Assembly (NCBI GenBank): GCA_017979445.1
Contig: CM030715.1
Span: forward strand, 30,353,090-30,417,089
DNA: 64,000 bases
Origin: Akebia trifoliata
Taxonomy: Eukaryota; Streptophyta; Magnoliopsida; Ranunculales; Lardizabalaceae
Direction of reading: 5' to 3'
Below the pieces are notes generated by a model, which was not told where the DNA came from, did no database searches, and saw only the letters and a program-made list of their open reading frames with translations. This document shows, one piece after another, positions 1 through 11,178 of this stretch (position 1 is its first letter; each line of letters opens with the position of its first letter). The position numbers were made by a program, and so were the translations under genes.

Positions 1-496
1 TCTTGGACCATCACTTTGAGATTCCCAATGTTTTCAAATTGATGGCATATCCGCTTGTTCCCAGCTAGATGACCTTTTCTAATAAATTAATGAAAAATAA
101 TCTAAATACCCTTATCTTTAACTACTAAACCATAAACCCTTAATTTTTCTTTCAAAATCAGTCATCGACCTTTTAAAACTTTAAACCTCAAGAGCGAGCT
201 TATTATTATTATTATTATTTTGGAGAAGTGGAGATAATAGAATTTTGAGTATTAAAAAAAATAATCAGGGATTTCTACAAAGGATTAAGATGAAGTAGAA
301 TAGTTCAAAAATAATTTACCAAAGAAGATGAAAATGTTTTTTTTTTTTTAAAATAGAAAAATCAAGGATATTTTGGTTAGATATTGAAGAGGGAGGCATT
401 TAGGCCATTTTTTTATTAGTCTATAAGAGATGACCATGGTAAAGTAAGGCATGTCATAATTTTGACAGCCTATCTTGGTATCCTTGATATTCACCA

Positions 497-655
497 AAGA
501 GTCGTGCTGGAGTGACATTGAAATTGACATTGTTTCACACATTGGTGTGCAGATAATCATAGATGCTTCTCATTTGTATATTGATGAAAACACTTATAAT
601 TCTATACACTCATCCATGTTAATAATGTCAATTTTAATGTCACTTCAGCATTTTC
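497..655. mobile_element. MITE, family A (GTGCTGGAGTGAC termini)
   Basis: The left end AGAGTCGTGCTGGAGTGACA faces a right end reading GTCACTTCAGCA, so the ends form an imperfect terminal inverted repeat. The same ends recur at 2314, 2989, 9897 and 49565, which defines a family. It has no coding capacity. The superfamily is not certain. Confidence 0.6.
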
Positions 656-892
656 CTTCACCAAAATATGGAGGTGGTATAGCTAAATCACCGTTAATTA
701 AAATTGTGTATTATGATCATTGAGAATGCGACTTGTTTCATAAAATACTTTACATATATTCATCACATCCCCTTCCTTTCTTTACCTAAATTTATATAGG
801 GGACATCTATGAAGAAGTGATCAACTTTTGAAGAATTTACGATTCCAGTTCACTGTTCATTTTAACTACCAAAACATGAATGATAATTAATT

Positions 893-955
893 CACAGGTT
901 TAAAGTGACAATTCCACAGGTTTAAAGTGCCTAAAATTGTCATTTTAAACCTGTG
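893..955. repeat. Inverted plus direct repeat (CACAGGTTTAAAGTG)
   Basis: The arm CACAGGTTTAAAGTGACAAT (893-912) is complemented by 936-955 with one mismatch. A direct partial copy, CACAGGTTTAAAGTG, starts at 915 between the arms. It could form a stem of about 20 bp. Function is unknown. Confidence 0.6.
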
Positions 956-1639
956 AAATAGGCACTTTAAAATCGTCGAATTTGTTGTCCTTTTAAATTT
1001 TTTTTAACGAAAACGTGATCATTCACATTTTGGTAATTAAAATAAATAGTTAGCCAGAATCGTAAATAACTCATTTTCAACTCACAAAATGGTAATTCAC
1101 CCTTTATATAGTCCCATTTGCATGAAACCATTCTAAATTTACATTTGAGCCATTGTGGTGGACTGCCATGTTGGTCCAAATGACACCTCGTCCCTCTTGA
1201 TTTGTGGTCTAGATCAGGTTTGGAAAAAAAAATCTGAATTTTTTTTTTATAAAAAAATTGGGCTAGATCTTGAGTTTAAAAATGAACAACCATTGAACTC
1301 TTAGATTTAAAATTTAAATTCAACAATGAAAAAATCTCTTTTTTCAAATTTTTTTTGGAAGTTCATAAATTTTCATTCTCTACGTACACATAGCACCTGA
1401 TGGTGGTTTTGGGCGTCACGTTGGCATGTGGTTCATAGAGATAGATGGTCCTTTGATCCATATAACCGCATCTCTTCGTACTATTATAATTATATAAAAA
1501 TAAATTTAGGTTTTTCTTTATAATAATTAGGTAGGGTCTTGCAGTTGAGAGCAATAAGAAAGACCTGCAAAACCATATATTTTAAATTTTATTTGGAGGA
1601 CTTCTGAAACAAACTACAAAGCATACAAATAAGTGATTT

Positions 1640-2230
1640 TAAAACGTGGTTACTTATGTGGTAGGCCAAAACAGGGTCCACCTGTTGGACCAACTCTTGT
1701 ATTTTTCCAAAATTACCAGCCCAGTTACATTTTAAAAATATTTGCAAAAGGATCATATATCCATTTTGGTATTATTTTTACCAAAATAGGCATTCACTGT
1801 AATGACATTAAACTGTTTTTATCTTTACATCCATTTTTCAAATTCATCATATGAATGATCATAAATATAATGTTGGCATTTTTGTAATTTTGTAAAAAAA
1901 AAAAAAGATCTTTTATTTGAGGTTTACAAGAAAGCTGAAAAAAAAAAGTTTATATATGATTAAACAGTGGGTATTCATTTTGGTAAAATAAAATAAAAAA
2001 ATTCATATTTATTATATGACCCTTTTGATAAATATTTTAAAATTTTGGTTTGAACAGTAATTTTGGCAAAATATAGGACCAATTTTTGTACTTCTGTCTT
2101 TTTATATTCTTTGAGCCCTACTTGATAGGTCCTCAAATCATTATGTACATGTTTGAAGAGGAAAAATGTTTTTTTCTTCAGACCGACCAATCGTATTAGC
2201 CTACGTGTGAGTTCCAAATCCACAAAACTA
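1640..2230. repeat. Large imperfect inverted repeat, third copy at 3440-3710
   Basis: Segment 1728-1790 (TTTTAAAAATATTTGCAAAA, ending in TTTTTACCAAAATAG) is the imperfect reverse complement of 1975-2045. Segment 3440-3710 is a direct diverged copy of the left arm: both contain GGGTCCA-CCTGTTGGACCAAC followed by TTTTAAAATATTT-CAAAA. This looks like a decayed foldback element. Confidence 0.45.
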
Positions 2231-2313
2231 CTCTCCTAAAGCTGCACGTGTCATGCAATGGAGAACTTGTGTGTTCTGTGACAAAAAAAAGTCTGTGAGC
2301 AAAAGTAAAAAGA

Positions 2314-2466
2314 AGAGTCGTACTCGGGCGACCTTAAGATTGAACCTCATATCGCACATCTTGAAGTAAAAGTGGATAAGAATCATACATGCTTTTGTAT
2401 TGTATCTCGAGAAAAATATTTATGATTCACATACACTTCCACGCAGGGGTCACTTCAATATTATTC
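2314..2466. mobile_element. MITE, family A
   Basis: The ends AGAGTCGTACTCGGGCGACC and GGTCACTTCAATATTATTCT match the family A termini in inverted orientation. It is about 150 bp long and non-coding. Confidence 0.5.
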
Positions 2467-2988
2467 TAAAATAATTCACCCTAAAAAATAAATAAAATAA
2501 TTTAAAATGAAATAATTTTTGGGAGAAAAATTATGAATTTTAACTGAAGTTGAAGATGATGAAGGTCAGGTCACTTTTTGTCTATAAGGAAAATACTAAG
2601 GTCAAAGGGGGCATGTCAACTGTTTTTAAATAATCCTTAATTAAACCATCTTCATGATTGAGAATGTGACTATTATCACATATCCTTCCTTTAATTATTG
2701 ACGTATTTAAGTCCCATTTGCATGAAATCATTATAGACATTTAGTATTTTATAGTATAATCATAATTATATGAGATAAGAGTAGGTTTCCTTTATTATAA
2801 TATGCTTACGGTCTTGCAGCAAAATCATTTTAAATTTTAAGGCTCGTAAAACAAACTCCAATGCTTATAAATAAGTGATTTTTTGAGATGGCATGATATA
2901 ATTTTGGAGACCCTCAAAGAACCCTCGTTCCTATTGGTCCACATGTAAATTATATATTGGAAACATTCCAATGTGGATATTTTTATAA

Positions 2989-3385
2989 AGGATAATACTG
3001 AAGTAACATTCAAATGTACTTCGTGGGCATGACTTTTAAATCCGTTCGAAATCGAGATATATTGTCTGAGTTAACTCGATATTAGAACTAAACGAGTTCA
3101 ATTCACAAAGTCATTTTTTGATTGAGATTTAGGATTCACGTTCAATTTTTTGATTTGTCTCACGAAACGTCTCAAACATATCGGAAAACTAGTCCGAGAC
3201 AACTCGATATTGGATCTGGTCGAGATGAGATGCGAAACCAAATTTTAAAACTATGATCGTGGTGATATTTCTGACGTAAATGTGTATTAGAACCATAGAT
3301 GCTTTTCATCAAGATGTTTCTGACGCACATCCACGTAAGAAATATGCCCCACATATACATTTCAATGTTACTCTAGCACGACTCT
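2989..3385. mobile_element. MITE, family A, with TTTATAA target duplication
   Basis: The left terminus AGGATAATACTGAAGTAACA and the right terminus TGTTACTCTAGCACGACTCT are inverted repeats. TTTATAA occurs immediately outside both ends (2982-2988 and 3386-3392), consistent with a 7-bp or slightly longer TSD. The interior has no open frame of note. Confidence 0.6.
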
Positions 3386-4061
3386 TTTATAAATTCGAGA
3401 TGCTCTTCAATACACACAGACCAATAGGAATGTGAGATCTCCAAATATGCACTCTAAAAGGGTCCAACCTGTTGGACCAACTTGGCTTTCTCACGAATAT
3501 GGTTGCGACTACTTTTAATGGGTGCTTTAAGAAAAAGATCCAGCATTTTGTAAAAATTACTTGCCCAACCATATTTTTAAAATATTTATCAAAACGTTTA
3601 TATACTGATTTGATATTTATGTATTTTTACGAAAAAGGGTACGTATAGCAGTCAATGCCCATTTTGGCGTTAAACAGTGTTTAGTTTTATTCTCATGTTT
3701 TTTCAAATCCATACAAATGGACAAATTTTCCCAAAAGGATATCAATTTAACTGAATTTACCTTTATACTCTTATTTTAAAACTGAATGCATAGCTGTCTA
3801 AGTAACTTTTTTCCTTTTGAACTTTAGTAATTTCATCTTTCCCATATGTTGTATTCTACTAGGATGATTAATTGATTAAATGCTTACATATATACGTTAA
3901 GTAAAAATATCTAAAATAAAATATCCATCAACTAGAGTGAACTTGATCAGTCACGAGCTGACTCGAGCGAGTAAAACACATTTTAGGAACCTGGAAAATC
4001 AATTGAGTCGATCTGGTTCGACCAAGTTTTGAATCGATTTGACAAAATTGTTATATATATA

Positions 4062-4378
4062 TGGGGCAGCATTCGACAGCCAACTCGTTTGTCTTATATG
4101 GGTTATAAGTTTTGGATTAGGTAGATTTTTTGTAAGGAGGATCTTTATGGCGAGAAAATCATCCCCACAAAATATCAGTTCAATTTGAAATTTCTAATCC
4201 CATCAAAAGTAATTTAAAACTGTGGATCGTCGATTTCCTAACGTTAATTTGCAAATCATTTTTTATGAGATTAAAAGTTTCAGGTTTAAGTTTATTTTTT
4301 CACAAAAAATCAATCCAGTCCGAAACTTTTAAGTCATATATAAAACAAATTTTATCTCTCAACGTTGGTTGTCGAACG

Positions 4379-4380
<2 letters not shown>
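4062..4380. mobile_element. Foldback MITE, family B (copy 1)
   Basis: The left arm ATTCGACAGCCAAC...GTTTGTCTTATATG pairs with the right arm CATATATAAAACAAA...GTTGGTTGTCGAACG. Inside lie two smaller hairpins built on the family core (GATTTTTTGTGAGGATGATC and its complement), here diverged. It is flanked on the right by a (TA)n tract. Confidence 0.6.

Positions 4381-4381
<1 letters not shown>

Positions 4382-4430
<49 letters not shown>
4382..4430. repeat. Compound microsatellite (TA)n(GA)n
   Basis: About 12 TA units are followed by about 12 GA units. It directly abuts the right end of foldback copy 1. Confidence 0.95.
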
Positions 4431-4437
<7 letters not shown>

Positions 4438-5142
4438 TATTGTATGGATATTGAAACCCTCCTTTTATTAAAGGCCTCTTTGCATGCTTATGTAGATTAA
4501 CTTTCCTTTTAATGAAGAAAGAAGCATGCTTGTTAATTTAATTATTTTAAGCAATAATTTACCAAATTGGCTTAATCAACCAATGAATGCGTAAGATGTT
4601 TGTTATATGTCTTGGGCTTAGTCAGCGGGGCCATGAGCTTTTAGGTCATAAAGTGCATCTAAGCGGAGTTAAAAAGTGCAGATTTACAAGTCATTGGACG
4701 CTAAGCACATAAAGAAGAAGACAATCTTTACTTTTGGGAGAGTTTTCTTTGTTGGTCGAGATCGTTTTCTAGCGTTTTCCACGTAGGGCTGTCGGTTAGA
4801 CCCGTTAACCCGACCCAATCCGGAAAAATAAGGGTTGGGATCTTTACCTTGACCTTGCAAAATCCGGTCGGATCAGGTACATAATTCCTAAGTATATAAA
4901 AGCTGGTTTGACGTGGGACTTATTTTAGCGGTTTCATCTGGAAACTCGAGTTCAATTTAATACTTTTTTATGTTTTACGTTGTAATAATGTAAAATAATT
5001 TTTTCTTGATCGTTATACTAGTTATTTGTAGTCTTACGATATCATCTGTCAATCATCATCGCCACCTTCTTGAAGTTGTTTGTATCTCATCAACTGTATG
5101 CCTATTGTCATCTTTAATTAAATCTAATAATTTAGATAGTTT

Positions 5143-5485
5143 CTATTAACACCCCAACTTTTACTTATTACACTCCAATTATTTAAATTATTTATCACAT
5201 CCCAATTAAAGATTAAAACTCACTATTCAAACATTACAAATGTTTATCTCAACGTTACAAAACATTATAACACACATTCATTCAAACAATTTTGGTAGTT
5301 GTTTGTAATTAGGATTAGGCTCATATAATATCCAAAACCTAAAAAATAGAGAAAAAAAAAAAAGAAAAAGAAAAAAGAGAGAGAGATTCTAATAGCACCC
5401 CAACTTTTATTTATTCTCAATCATTCATTTATTTGTTTTTTATTTTTAATTGGGGTGTAATATGTAAAAGTTGGGGTGCCAATAG
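5143..5485. mobile_element. MITE with CTATTAACACCCCAACTTTTA ends
   Basis: The left end (5143-5185, ACACCCCAACTTTTACTTAT then TTACACTCCAATT) is complemented by the right end (AATTGGGGTGTAATA then TAAAAGTTGGGGTGCCAATAG). A second partial copy of the left end lies at 5392-5412, suggesting a nested insertion. It is non-coding. Confidence 0.6.
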
Positions 5486-6014
5486 TAGCTCTCATAATTT
5501 AAGATATTAACAGTTACAGTATTTAAACTTGCAGAATGAATAGGCACATGTCTTGTTATTTTGCACTAAGATGGTGCTTGTAACATAATATTGACATTGA
5601 TTGACAGACAAATTAAACTTAGATGGGCTTAAATTCTCGCTTATTGGTTAATCGGGTAAACATTGATGAACCTTATTATGTATCGGTTGTCAACTCTACC
5701 GTAACAACTACGTACAATAATATTTCAATTATCAATTTCTAAAACTAGTTGTCTATAATGTGGATAATGTGGATGTGTGGATCCAACTCTCCTGCACTCA
5801 TCCCCAACATGTATGTATAAAGTGACCAGCTAATTGATTAAGAAAATACTACTTATTTAGTAGGTAGAGATAGGGCTGTCAATAGATGCTTATCGGATCG
5901 GATACAACAATATCTGAACCTGAATTCAAAATTTTTATCTGATATTCAAATTTGAATTCGAATCCAACGAATATTCTAAAACTCTCTCCAAATTCAAATC
6001 CGATTATATGTATA

Positions 6015-6275
6015 GGTTAGAAGTTTTGGAACGGACTGATTTTTTATGAGTATGATCTCTATGGCTAGGAAATCATTCTCACAAAAAATCAGCCCATTTC
6101 GAAGACTTCTAACCTCATCAAAAGTGATTTACAAAAAAGGGACGATCCATAGTTCTTTAACTTGTAAACTAGGGTTAGAAGATTTGAAATGGGTTGATTT
6201 TTTGTGAGGATGGTCTCTTTACCGTAGAGATCATCCTCACAAAAAATCAACCCATTCTGAACTTATAACCCTAAT
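6015..6275. mobile_element. Foldback MITE, family B (partial copy 2)
   Basis: It carries two copies of the core hairpin in which GGACTGATTTTTTATGAG or GGGTTGATTTTTTGTGAGG pairs with CTCACAAAAAATCA sequences. The linker between them has the family sequence CATCAAAAGTGATTTACAAA. The outer arms are missing or too diverged to place. Confidence 0.5.
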
Positions 6276-6414
6276 TTAAAAAAATGTTTTGCAAATGAGA
6301 TTATTTCATTCTATAGGTCTTCTCTAAATCGGATTATTTATCTCGATGGCACAAGGTGTGTTTCCAAATACCTTTAATTTAGAATCATGAGCATGATAGA
6401 TTCTTCATATATAT

Positions 6415-6790
6415 ATATAGGGAAATGTTCAACAACAAACATTTTGACAAACATTTTGGCAAAACATTTTTCAAAATATGGGTTAGAGGTTTTGGAATGG
6501 GCTGATTTTTGGTGAGGATGATCTCTACGGTGAGGAGATCATCATCACCAAAAATCAGCCCATTCCAAAACCTCTTACCCATCAAAAATGGCCTACAAAA
6601 AATGGACGGTCCACGATTTCCCAACTTGTAAACATGGGGCTAGAAGTTTTGGAATGGGCTGATTTTTGATGAGGATGATCTCCTAACCATAGAGATCATC
6701 CTCACCCAAAATCAGCCCATTCCAAAACCTCTAACCCATGTTTTGAAAAATGTTTTGCCAAAATGTTTGTTGCTGAAAGGGACCCATATA
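6415..6790. mobile_element. Foldback MITE, family B (copy 3), flanked by TA repeats
   Basis: The outer arms CAACAAACATTTTG...GGCAAAACATTTTTCAAAA and TTTTGAAAAATGTTTTGCCAAAATGTTTGTTG are nearly perfect complements. Between them sit two inner hairpins (AATGGGCTGATTTTTGGTGA and its reverse complement, then a second pair) separated by a linker that includes CTACAAAAAATGGACGGTCC. TA repeats flank both sides, as in copy 6. Confidence 0.75.
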
Positions 6791-6807
6791 TATATATATA
6801 TATATAG
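6783..6807. repeat. (TA)n microsatellite
   Basis: About 12 TA units lie between foldback copies 3 and 4. Confidence 0.95.
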
Positions 6808-6816
6808 ATAATTATA

Positions 6817-7181
6817 AGGGGCGTTCGACTGACAATCTTAGGACCACAATGTTGGTTGACAAAATTTGTCTTATATGGTTTAAAAGTTTCGAATTTGGCT
6901 AATTTTGTGTGAGGATGAAAAATCAGCAAAATCTGAAACTTCTAACCCTATGTGATTTACAAATTTACAATAAAAATTGACGGTTCATAATTCTTCAACT
7001 TTGTAAACATTTTTTGATGGGGTTAGAATTTTCAGATTTGACTGATTTTTTGTGAGGATTATCTCTATAGTGAGGAGACCATCATCACAAAAAATCAGGC
7101 CAATCCGAAACTTTTAAGTCATATAGGACAAATTTTGTCAACTAGCATTGTCGTCCTAAGATTGTCAGTCGAATACTAAGC
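6817..7181. mobile_element. Foldback MITE, family B (copy 4) with 8-bp TSD TAATTATA
   Basis: TAATTATA occurs at 6809-6816 and 7182-7189 as an exact 8-bp direct repeat. The arms TTCGACTGACAATCTTAGGA and TCCTAAGATTGTCAGTCGAA are exact complements and continue imperfectly through ACAAAATTTGTCTTATATG. An 8-bp TSD is typical of hAT-type insertion, so a hAT-mobilised MITE is inferred. Inner core hairpins match the other copies. Confidence 0.8.
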
Positions 7182-7591
7182 TAATTATAATTGACGTAAA
7201 TAGAGTTGAATGAATATTGTAATCCGTAAAAATTCTAACAATTGAGAGATCCCAACACCTACTACACTATCTGTGGCTCATTGTTTTGATACCAAAAGCA
7301 ATGGAATGTTACATTATACATGAGCAAAGTTAGGATTTTGCCCACATAAAGGCAATTAAGAGTGGAGAAAAATAAGAGTAAGGTGTCTGATTTTTTTATC
7401 CACCACTATCATCCACCGCAATAGCTCATAAGTCCTCATAAACTATGAAAATTCTTGTGAAGGCAAGTACTTCCATTGTAAATCCGCCCTTGATTATATA
7501 TGTTAAACACCTTGCCAAACTATGTTATGGTGCCACATGATGAACATTTACTTGTCTCGTAAAATGTAGGTCTAGGAATGGACTCATCATT

Positions 7592-8189
7592 AGGGAGGGT
7601 TGCAACCTAGGCGGGTTGGAAGGTAAACCCAGTTCAACCCAAATAACATAACCCTCAACTCAAGCTAAACTCAACCTGAAGCTCAAATCGAGCTTGATCT
7701 TCTAAAATCGGGTTAGCCTCAGTTAGATAATTTTTGAAGGTTAAGTCGAGTTGGGCTCATTGAATAATCCTAATTTCATTTTGATTAGCAAAAAAATCAT
7801 ATTTTAAAATAAAATATACAATATCAAAAATAAAATTACTAGTAAATAAAATCAGCATAGAACCTTCAAACCCATCATTGAGAGAATATTTAGAGAAATC
7901 ATACTAAATCAAAGTTCACATTAATATTAATTAATTATCTACAAGTCATAACAATAAGATGGAATAAAAAACTACTAAATTAAAAATATATAATTAATAT
8001 AAAGATATTTATATATTAGTACATAGCATCAGGTTAAGGTTGAATTGGGTTGCTCACATTCTCAATCCGAACTCAACTTGAATTGAAATCGGGTTGAGAT
8101 ATTCTAACCTAGGCTTAACTCATCTTCTACATAACTCAGCCTAGGCTCGCCTATTAATCGGGTTGAGTTCAGGCCAAGGTTACAACCCT
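7592..8189. mobile_element. MULE-like MITE, 598 bp, 10-bp TSD
   Basis: ACTCATCATT stands directly outside both ends (7582-7591 and 8190-8199). The termini AGGGAGGGTTGCAACC and GGTTACAACCCT form a short inverted repeat, and inner segments rich in GGGTTGAG / CTCAACCC also pair across the element. A 9-10 bp TSD suggests Mutator-like mobilisation; that assignment is inferred. There is no transposase. Confidence 0.75.
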
Positions 8190-8570
8190 ACTCATCATTG
8201 CCAGCCTCCAAGCTTGATGTTGTCCCTATCAAGATCACCTTAAACCAACCTTTGACCATACTAGGGAATATATTAGAAATGCTTGAGGTGATGAACTAGC
8301 ACCGCTTCTTAACACAGGGTGCTAAGCTTTTGTAGTCACGTTTAAGAGGAAATTACAAAACATGGGGATGATTATATTGGGTATTTATATTGTTTTATGC
8401 ATATAAAATTAAATTTATAAACAATTAGTTGCGGAACTCATCTCTAGATAATTAAAAAAAAAATAAAGATCTAATTAACTTACATCAAATCAAGATCGTG
8501 GTCATGCCGATCAAGCACGTAAAAAATGATCATGATAAAAATGCAATATCTCAGGTTCAAACCTTCTTAA

Positions 8571-8720
8571 GTTCCTTATAAAAATTTTATATAATTGCCG
8601 GAGCTGGTCGATTCAGGAAAAACCTATTATGGCCGGGGCAGGTAAGTTCCTTATAAAATTTTTATATAATTGCTAGAGCGGGTCGATTCGGGAAAAACCT
8701 ATTATGGGCGGGGCAAAAGA
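8571..8720. repeat. Tandem duplication, 75-bp period
   Basis: The unit beginning GTTCCTTATAAAA and ending CCTATTATGGCCGGGGCA occurs twice, at 8571 and 8646, with about 6-8% divergence by eye. Downstream sequence to about 8820 has the GGGTCTAGC and CCATCCCTA context of a decayed MITE. Confidence 0.8.
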
Positions 8721-9092
8721 ATATGACCCGGGTCAGACGGTTTCGGGGTGAGCAAATCTAATCGGGCCGGAGGTGGGTCTAGCTAAACTCAGCCCAAACC
8801 CGCTCCGTTGCCATCCCTACCCATTATTTTGTAAAGATTACCATCAAGATTAGTCAAATAAAGACACTGAGGGGGGAGGGGGGTATTTCTAGGAAACTTC
8901 CCATAATTATATGGTTGGGATTTGTGGATTCATATAAAAATATGCAATTAATGGTTGAGTTCCTATATAATATAACATATTTTCGTGATGTATATATTAT
9001 ATCTCTTGGTCAACAGATTTCGCATTTTAATGGTTGGGATGGAGGTGTTTTTTATTAAATTATATTTAATGCAGGGATCCTAACTTTTTATG

Positions 9093-9539
9093 AAGGGTAA
9101 ATTATACTTTTACCCTCCGTAGTTTGACATAATTTCATGTTGACCCTCTAACATTTTGATAATTATACTTACCTCCCCTTTTACTGATGGTGTTAAAATT
9201 TAGATATTATTTGACTATTTTACCCTCTCATTTTATTTTTATTTTATTTAAAACAAAAAATTTAATTTCAAAACAGTAGTTTGAAATGCACCTGTCTAAC
9301 CATTCACAATTTCACTCTTGGGCATGAACCCATTATTTCACAGGTACATTTTGTTTATCAAAAAGTAAACATTTTAAAAAAGACAAAATTGTCATTATAA
9401 AAATAAAAATCATTTTTAAATTATTTGTGTCGACGGAATGTAGATGGAAGCGGGTAAGTGAGCCCTTTGGATAAATTTAAGGGATGTAAGTGCACTTGTT
9501 AAAATTTTAGGAGGTCGAGTGAAAATGTAATTTACCTTA
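9093..9539. mobile_element. MITE with AAGGGTAAATTA termini
   Basis: The left end AAGGGTAAATTATACTTTTA and the right end AAAATGTAATTTACCTT are imperfect inverted repeats. The interior is non-coding. It resembles widespread plant MITEs with GGGTAAATTA ends (recognised from general knowledge, not searched). Confidence 0.6.
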
Positions 9540-9596
9540 TTATTAAGGGTAGCGTTAAAGACACTTCAACTATTATCAAGGACACCTCGCATCCTA

Positions 9597-9895
9597 ATCA
9601 AATTGTTTTGTTCTATGTGGATTAAAAGTTTCGGAATGAATTGATTTGTGGTGAGAATGATCTCTATGATGAAGAATGATATCCTAGCAAAAAAATCAAA
9701 CCCATTTCAAAACTTCTAATCCCATCAAAATAAGTCAAAGAATTGTAAATCGTTTATTTATTTATTATTTTTAAACCAATTTTGATGAATTTACAAGTTT
9801 TAAAATTAATTGATTTTTGATGAAGATGTCTCCTCACGGTAAAGATCACCAAAAATTAATTTATTCTGAAATTTTTAATTCATATAAAATGAAAA
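9597..9895. mobile_element. Foldback MITE, family B (degenerate copy 5)
   Basis: It contains diverged core hairpins (GGAATGAATTGATTTGTGGT with CAAAAAAATCAAACCCATTTC) and the CCCATCAAAA...TTTTGATGAATT linker. The outer arms are TTGTTTTGTTCTATGTGG against TTCATATAAAATGAAAAAAG. Confidence 0.5.
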
Positions 9896-9896
9896 A

Positions 9897-9985
9897 AGAA
9901 TTGTGCTAGAGTAACATTAAAATATACATTGATTCTGACATTCTGATGTGGTGGTGCACATATAACCATATATGTTTTAATGTTG
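9897..9985. mobile_element. MITE, family A (short copy)
   Basis: The left end AAGAATTGTGCTAGAGTAAC faces the right end GTTGCTTCAGCATAA. It abuts foldback copy 5 and is followed by a poly-A run of about 22 nt. Confidence 0.5.
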
Positions 9986-10087
9986 CTTCAGCATAAAAAA
10001 AAAAAAAAAAAAAAAATTTGGTTATGATGTTGGGGTGCCCTTGGTAATAATTAGGGTGCCTTTAACACTACCACATTATTTATCTCA

Positions 10088-11178
10088 GTTATATATATAA
10101 AAAAATATTAATATATAAAATTCAAGAGAGGGGGGTTGAAGGAGAAAGATGGAAAAAGGGTTGAACTGAGGATGCGAAACGAGGGTCGCAAGGCAGAGAC
10201 AATTGCATTAAAGAGATGCTGATTTACCGTTTTTATTAATTTGGGTCTTTGGGAATTGGGATTCCCTTTTTCTTTTTTTCTTTCCCGCAAAATCTCTCTC
10301 CTGTTCTTCTGCAACTGAAAGCCAGCATCAAACCTACGGACGCCATTAAAGCTTCATCTTAGGTCGAAATCGGTACGTGAGCTTCTCTGATTTTTTTGTT
10401 TTTTTTTGGTCATTTTTTCATTTAAGTTTAATTCTTGCCTTATGGTTTTTATCTGAGCTTGTTGATTGATTTATGTAGAAATTATGCAGCTTTTTGTTGA
10501 TCCATGAATTGATCTCTGGATTCTGGATTCTAGGGTTTCCTATATTCAATTTCTTCACCTAATCGTTCCTTTTTTCGTTTTGTCGTTGTTTATTTGGTAA
10601 TTGAATCATAAATATTGTTTTTCTTTGCGATTACACATTAGAGCATCGAATCGAAGCTCATCTTTTCATGATTTAGGGAGATTCTCTATTGTCATTGTTT
10701 ATCGATAAAATTTCAGTATTATTTTTCCCAAATTAAGTTGATTTCTCACTTTTTTTAATTGAATTTGGGGACATTTTATCGTTTTTTTTTACTTCATGTT
10801 GGATTCTTAGGTTTTAAGAGCTCTTCCTAAGGTTTATAGCTTCACCTACCTTAATCCATGTTCTTTTGGGTCTTCTTCTTGCTCTTTTAGAATCTTCGAG
10901 TTGAATATTTCTTATGCAGGGGATGTAATTGGGTAATAACCCCAATCAAATTTGTAATTTATGCCATTTAAAACAAATAAGTTAGTTTTGATTCCACTAA
11001 CAATGTCTAAATTATAAGTTCTCATGCAGGTTTGCTGATTTCATCCATGTGTTGTCATGCCCTCCAACTGCCTTTGATGTCAATCTTGGATAGCATTTTG
11101 TGCCAAACAGCTATGCTAATTTAATTGTGATGAAACTTTGGGAGAGCAGTTTTGGTGAAAAGGTTGTATCTATTAAAA
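10088..11178 (+). promoter_or_regulatory. Probable promoter, 5' UTR exon and 5' UTR intron of the RIN2-like gene
   Basis: A TATA-like element (TTATATATATAAAA) lies near 10090. A non-coding first exon probably ends at 10372 (GAAATCG, then GTACGT), giving a 5' UTR intron 10373-11029 ending TCATGCAG. The second exon has 149 nt of leader before the ATG at 11179. The intron is T-rich, typical of plants. The transcription start is inferred, not visible. Confidence 0.5.

Larger units (their letters stand above)
1..4061. other. Gene-free, repeat-rich flank
   Basis: No coding exon with conserved motifs or matching splice phases is visible on either strand. The stretch is AT-rich and built from diverged repeats: MITEs at 497-655, 2314-2466 and 2989-3385, inverted repeats at 893-955 and 1640-2230, and a diverged internal duplication (parts of 700-1700 resemble 2640-2990, sharing for example AGTCCCATTTGCATGAAA). 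All open frames here are short and unconvincing. Confidence 0.7.

Noticed and set aside
6415..7181. Repeated palindromes considered as a CRISPR-like array
   Set aside because: The repeats are inverted and irregularly spaced, lie in plant DNA and carry transposon TSDs. CRISPR does not apply.
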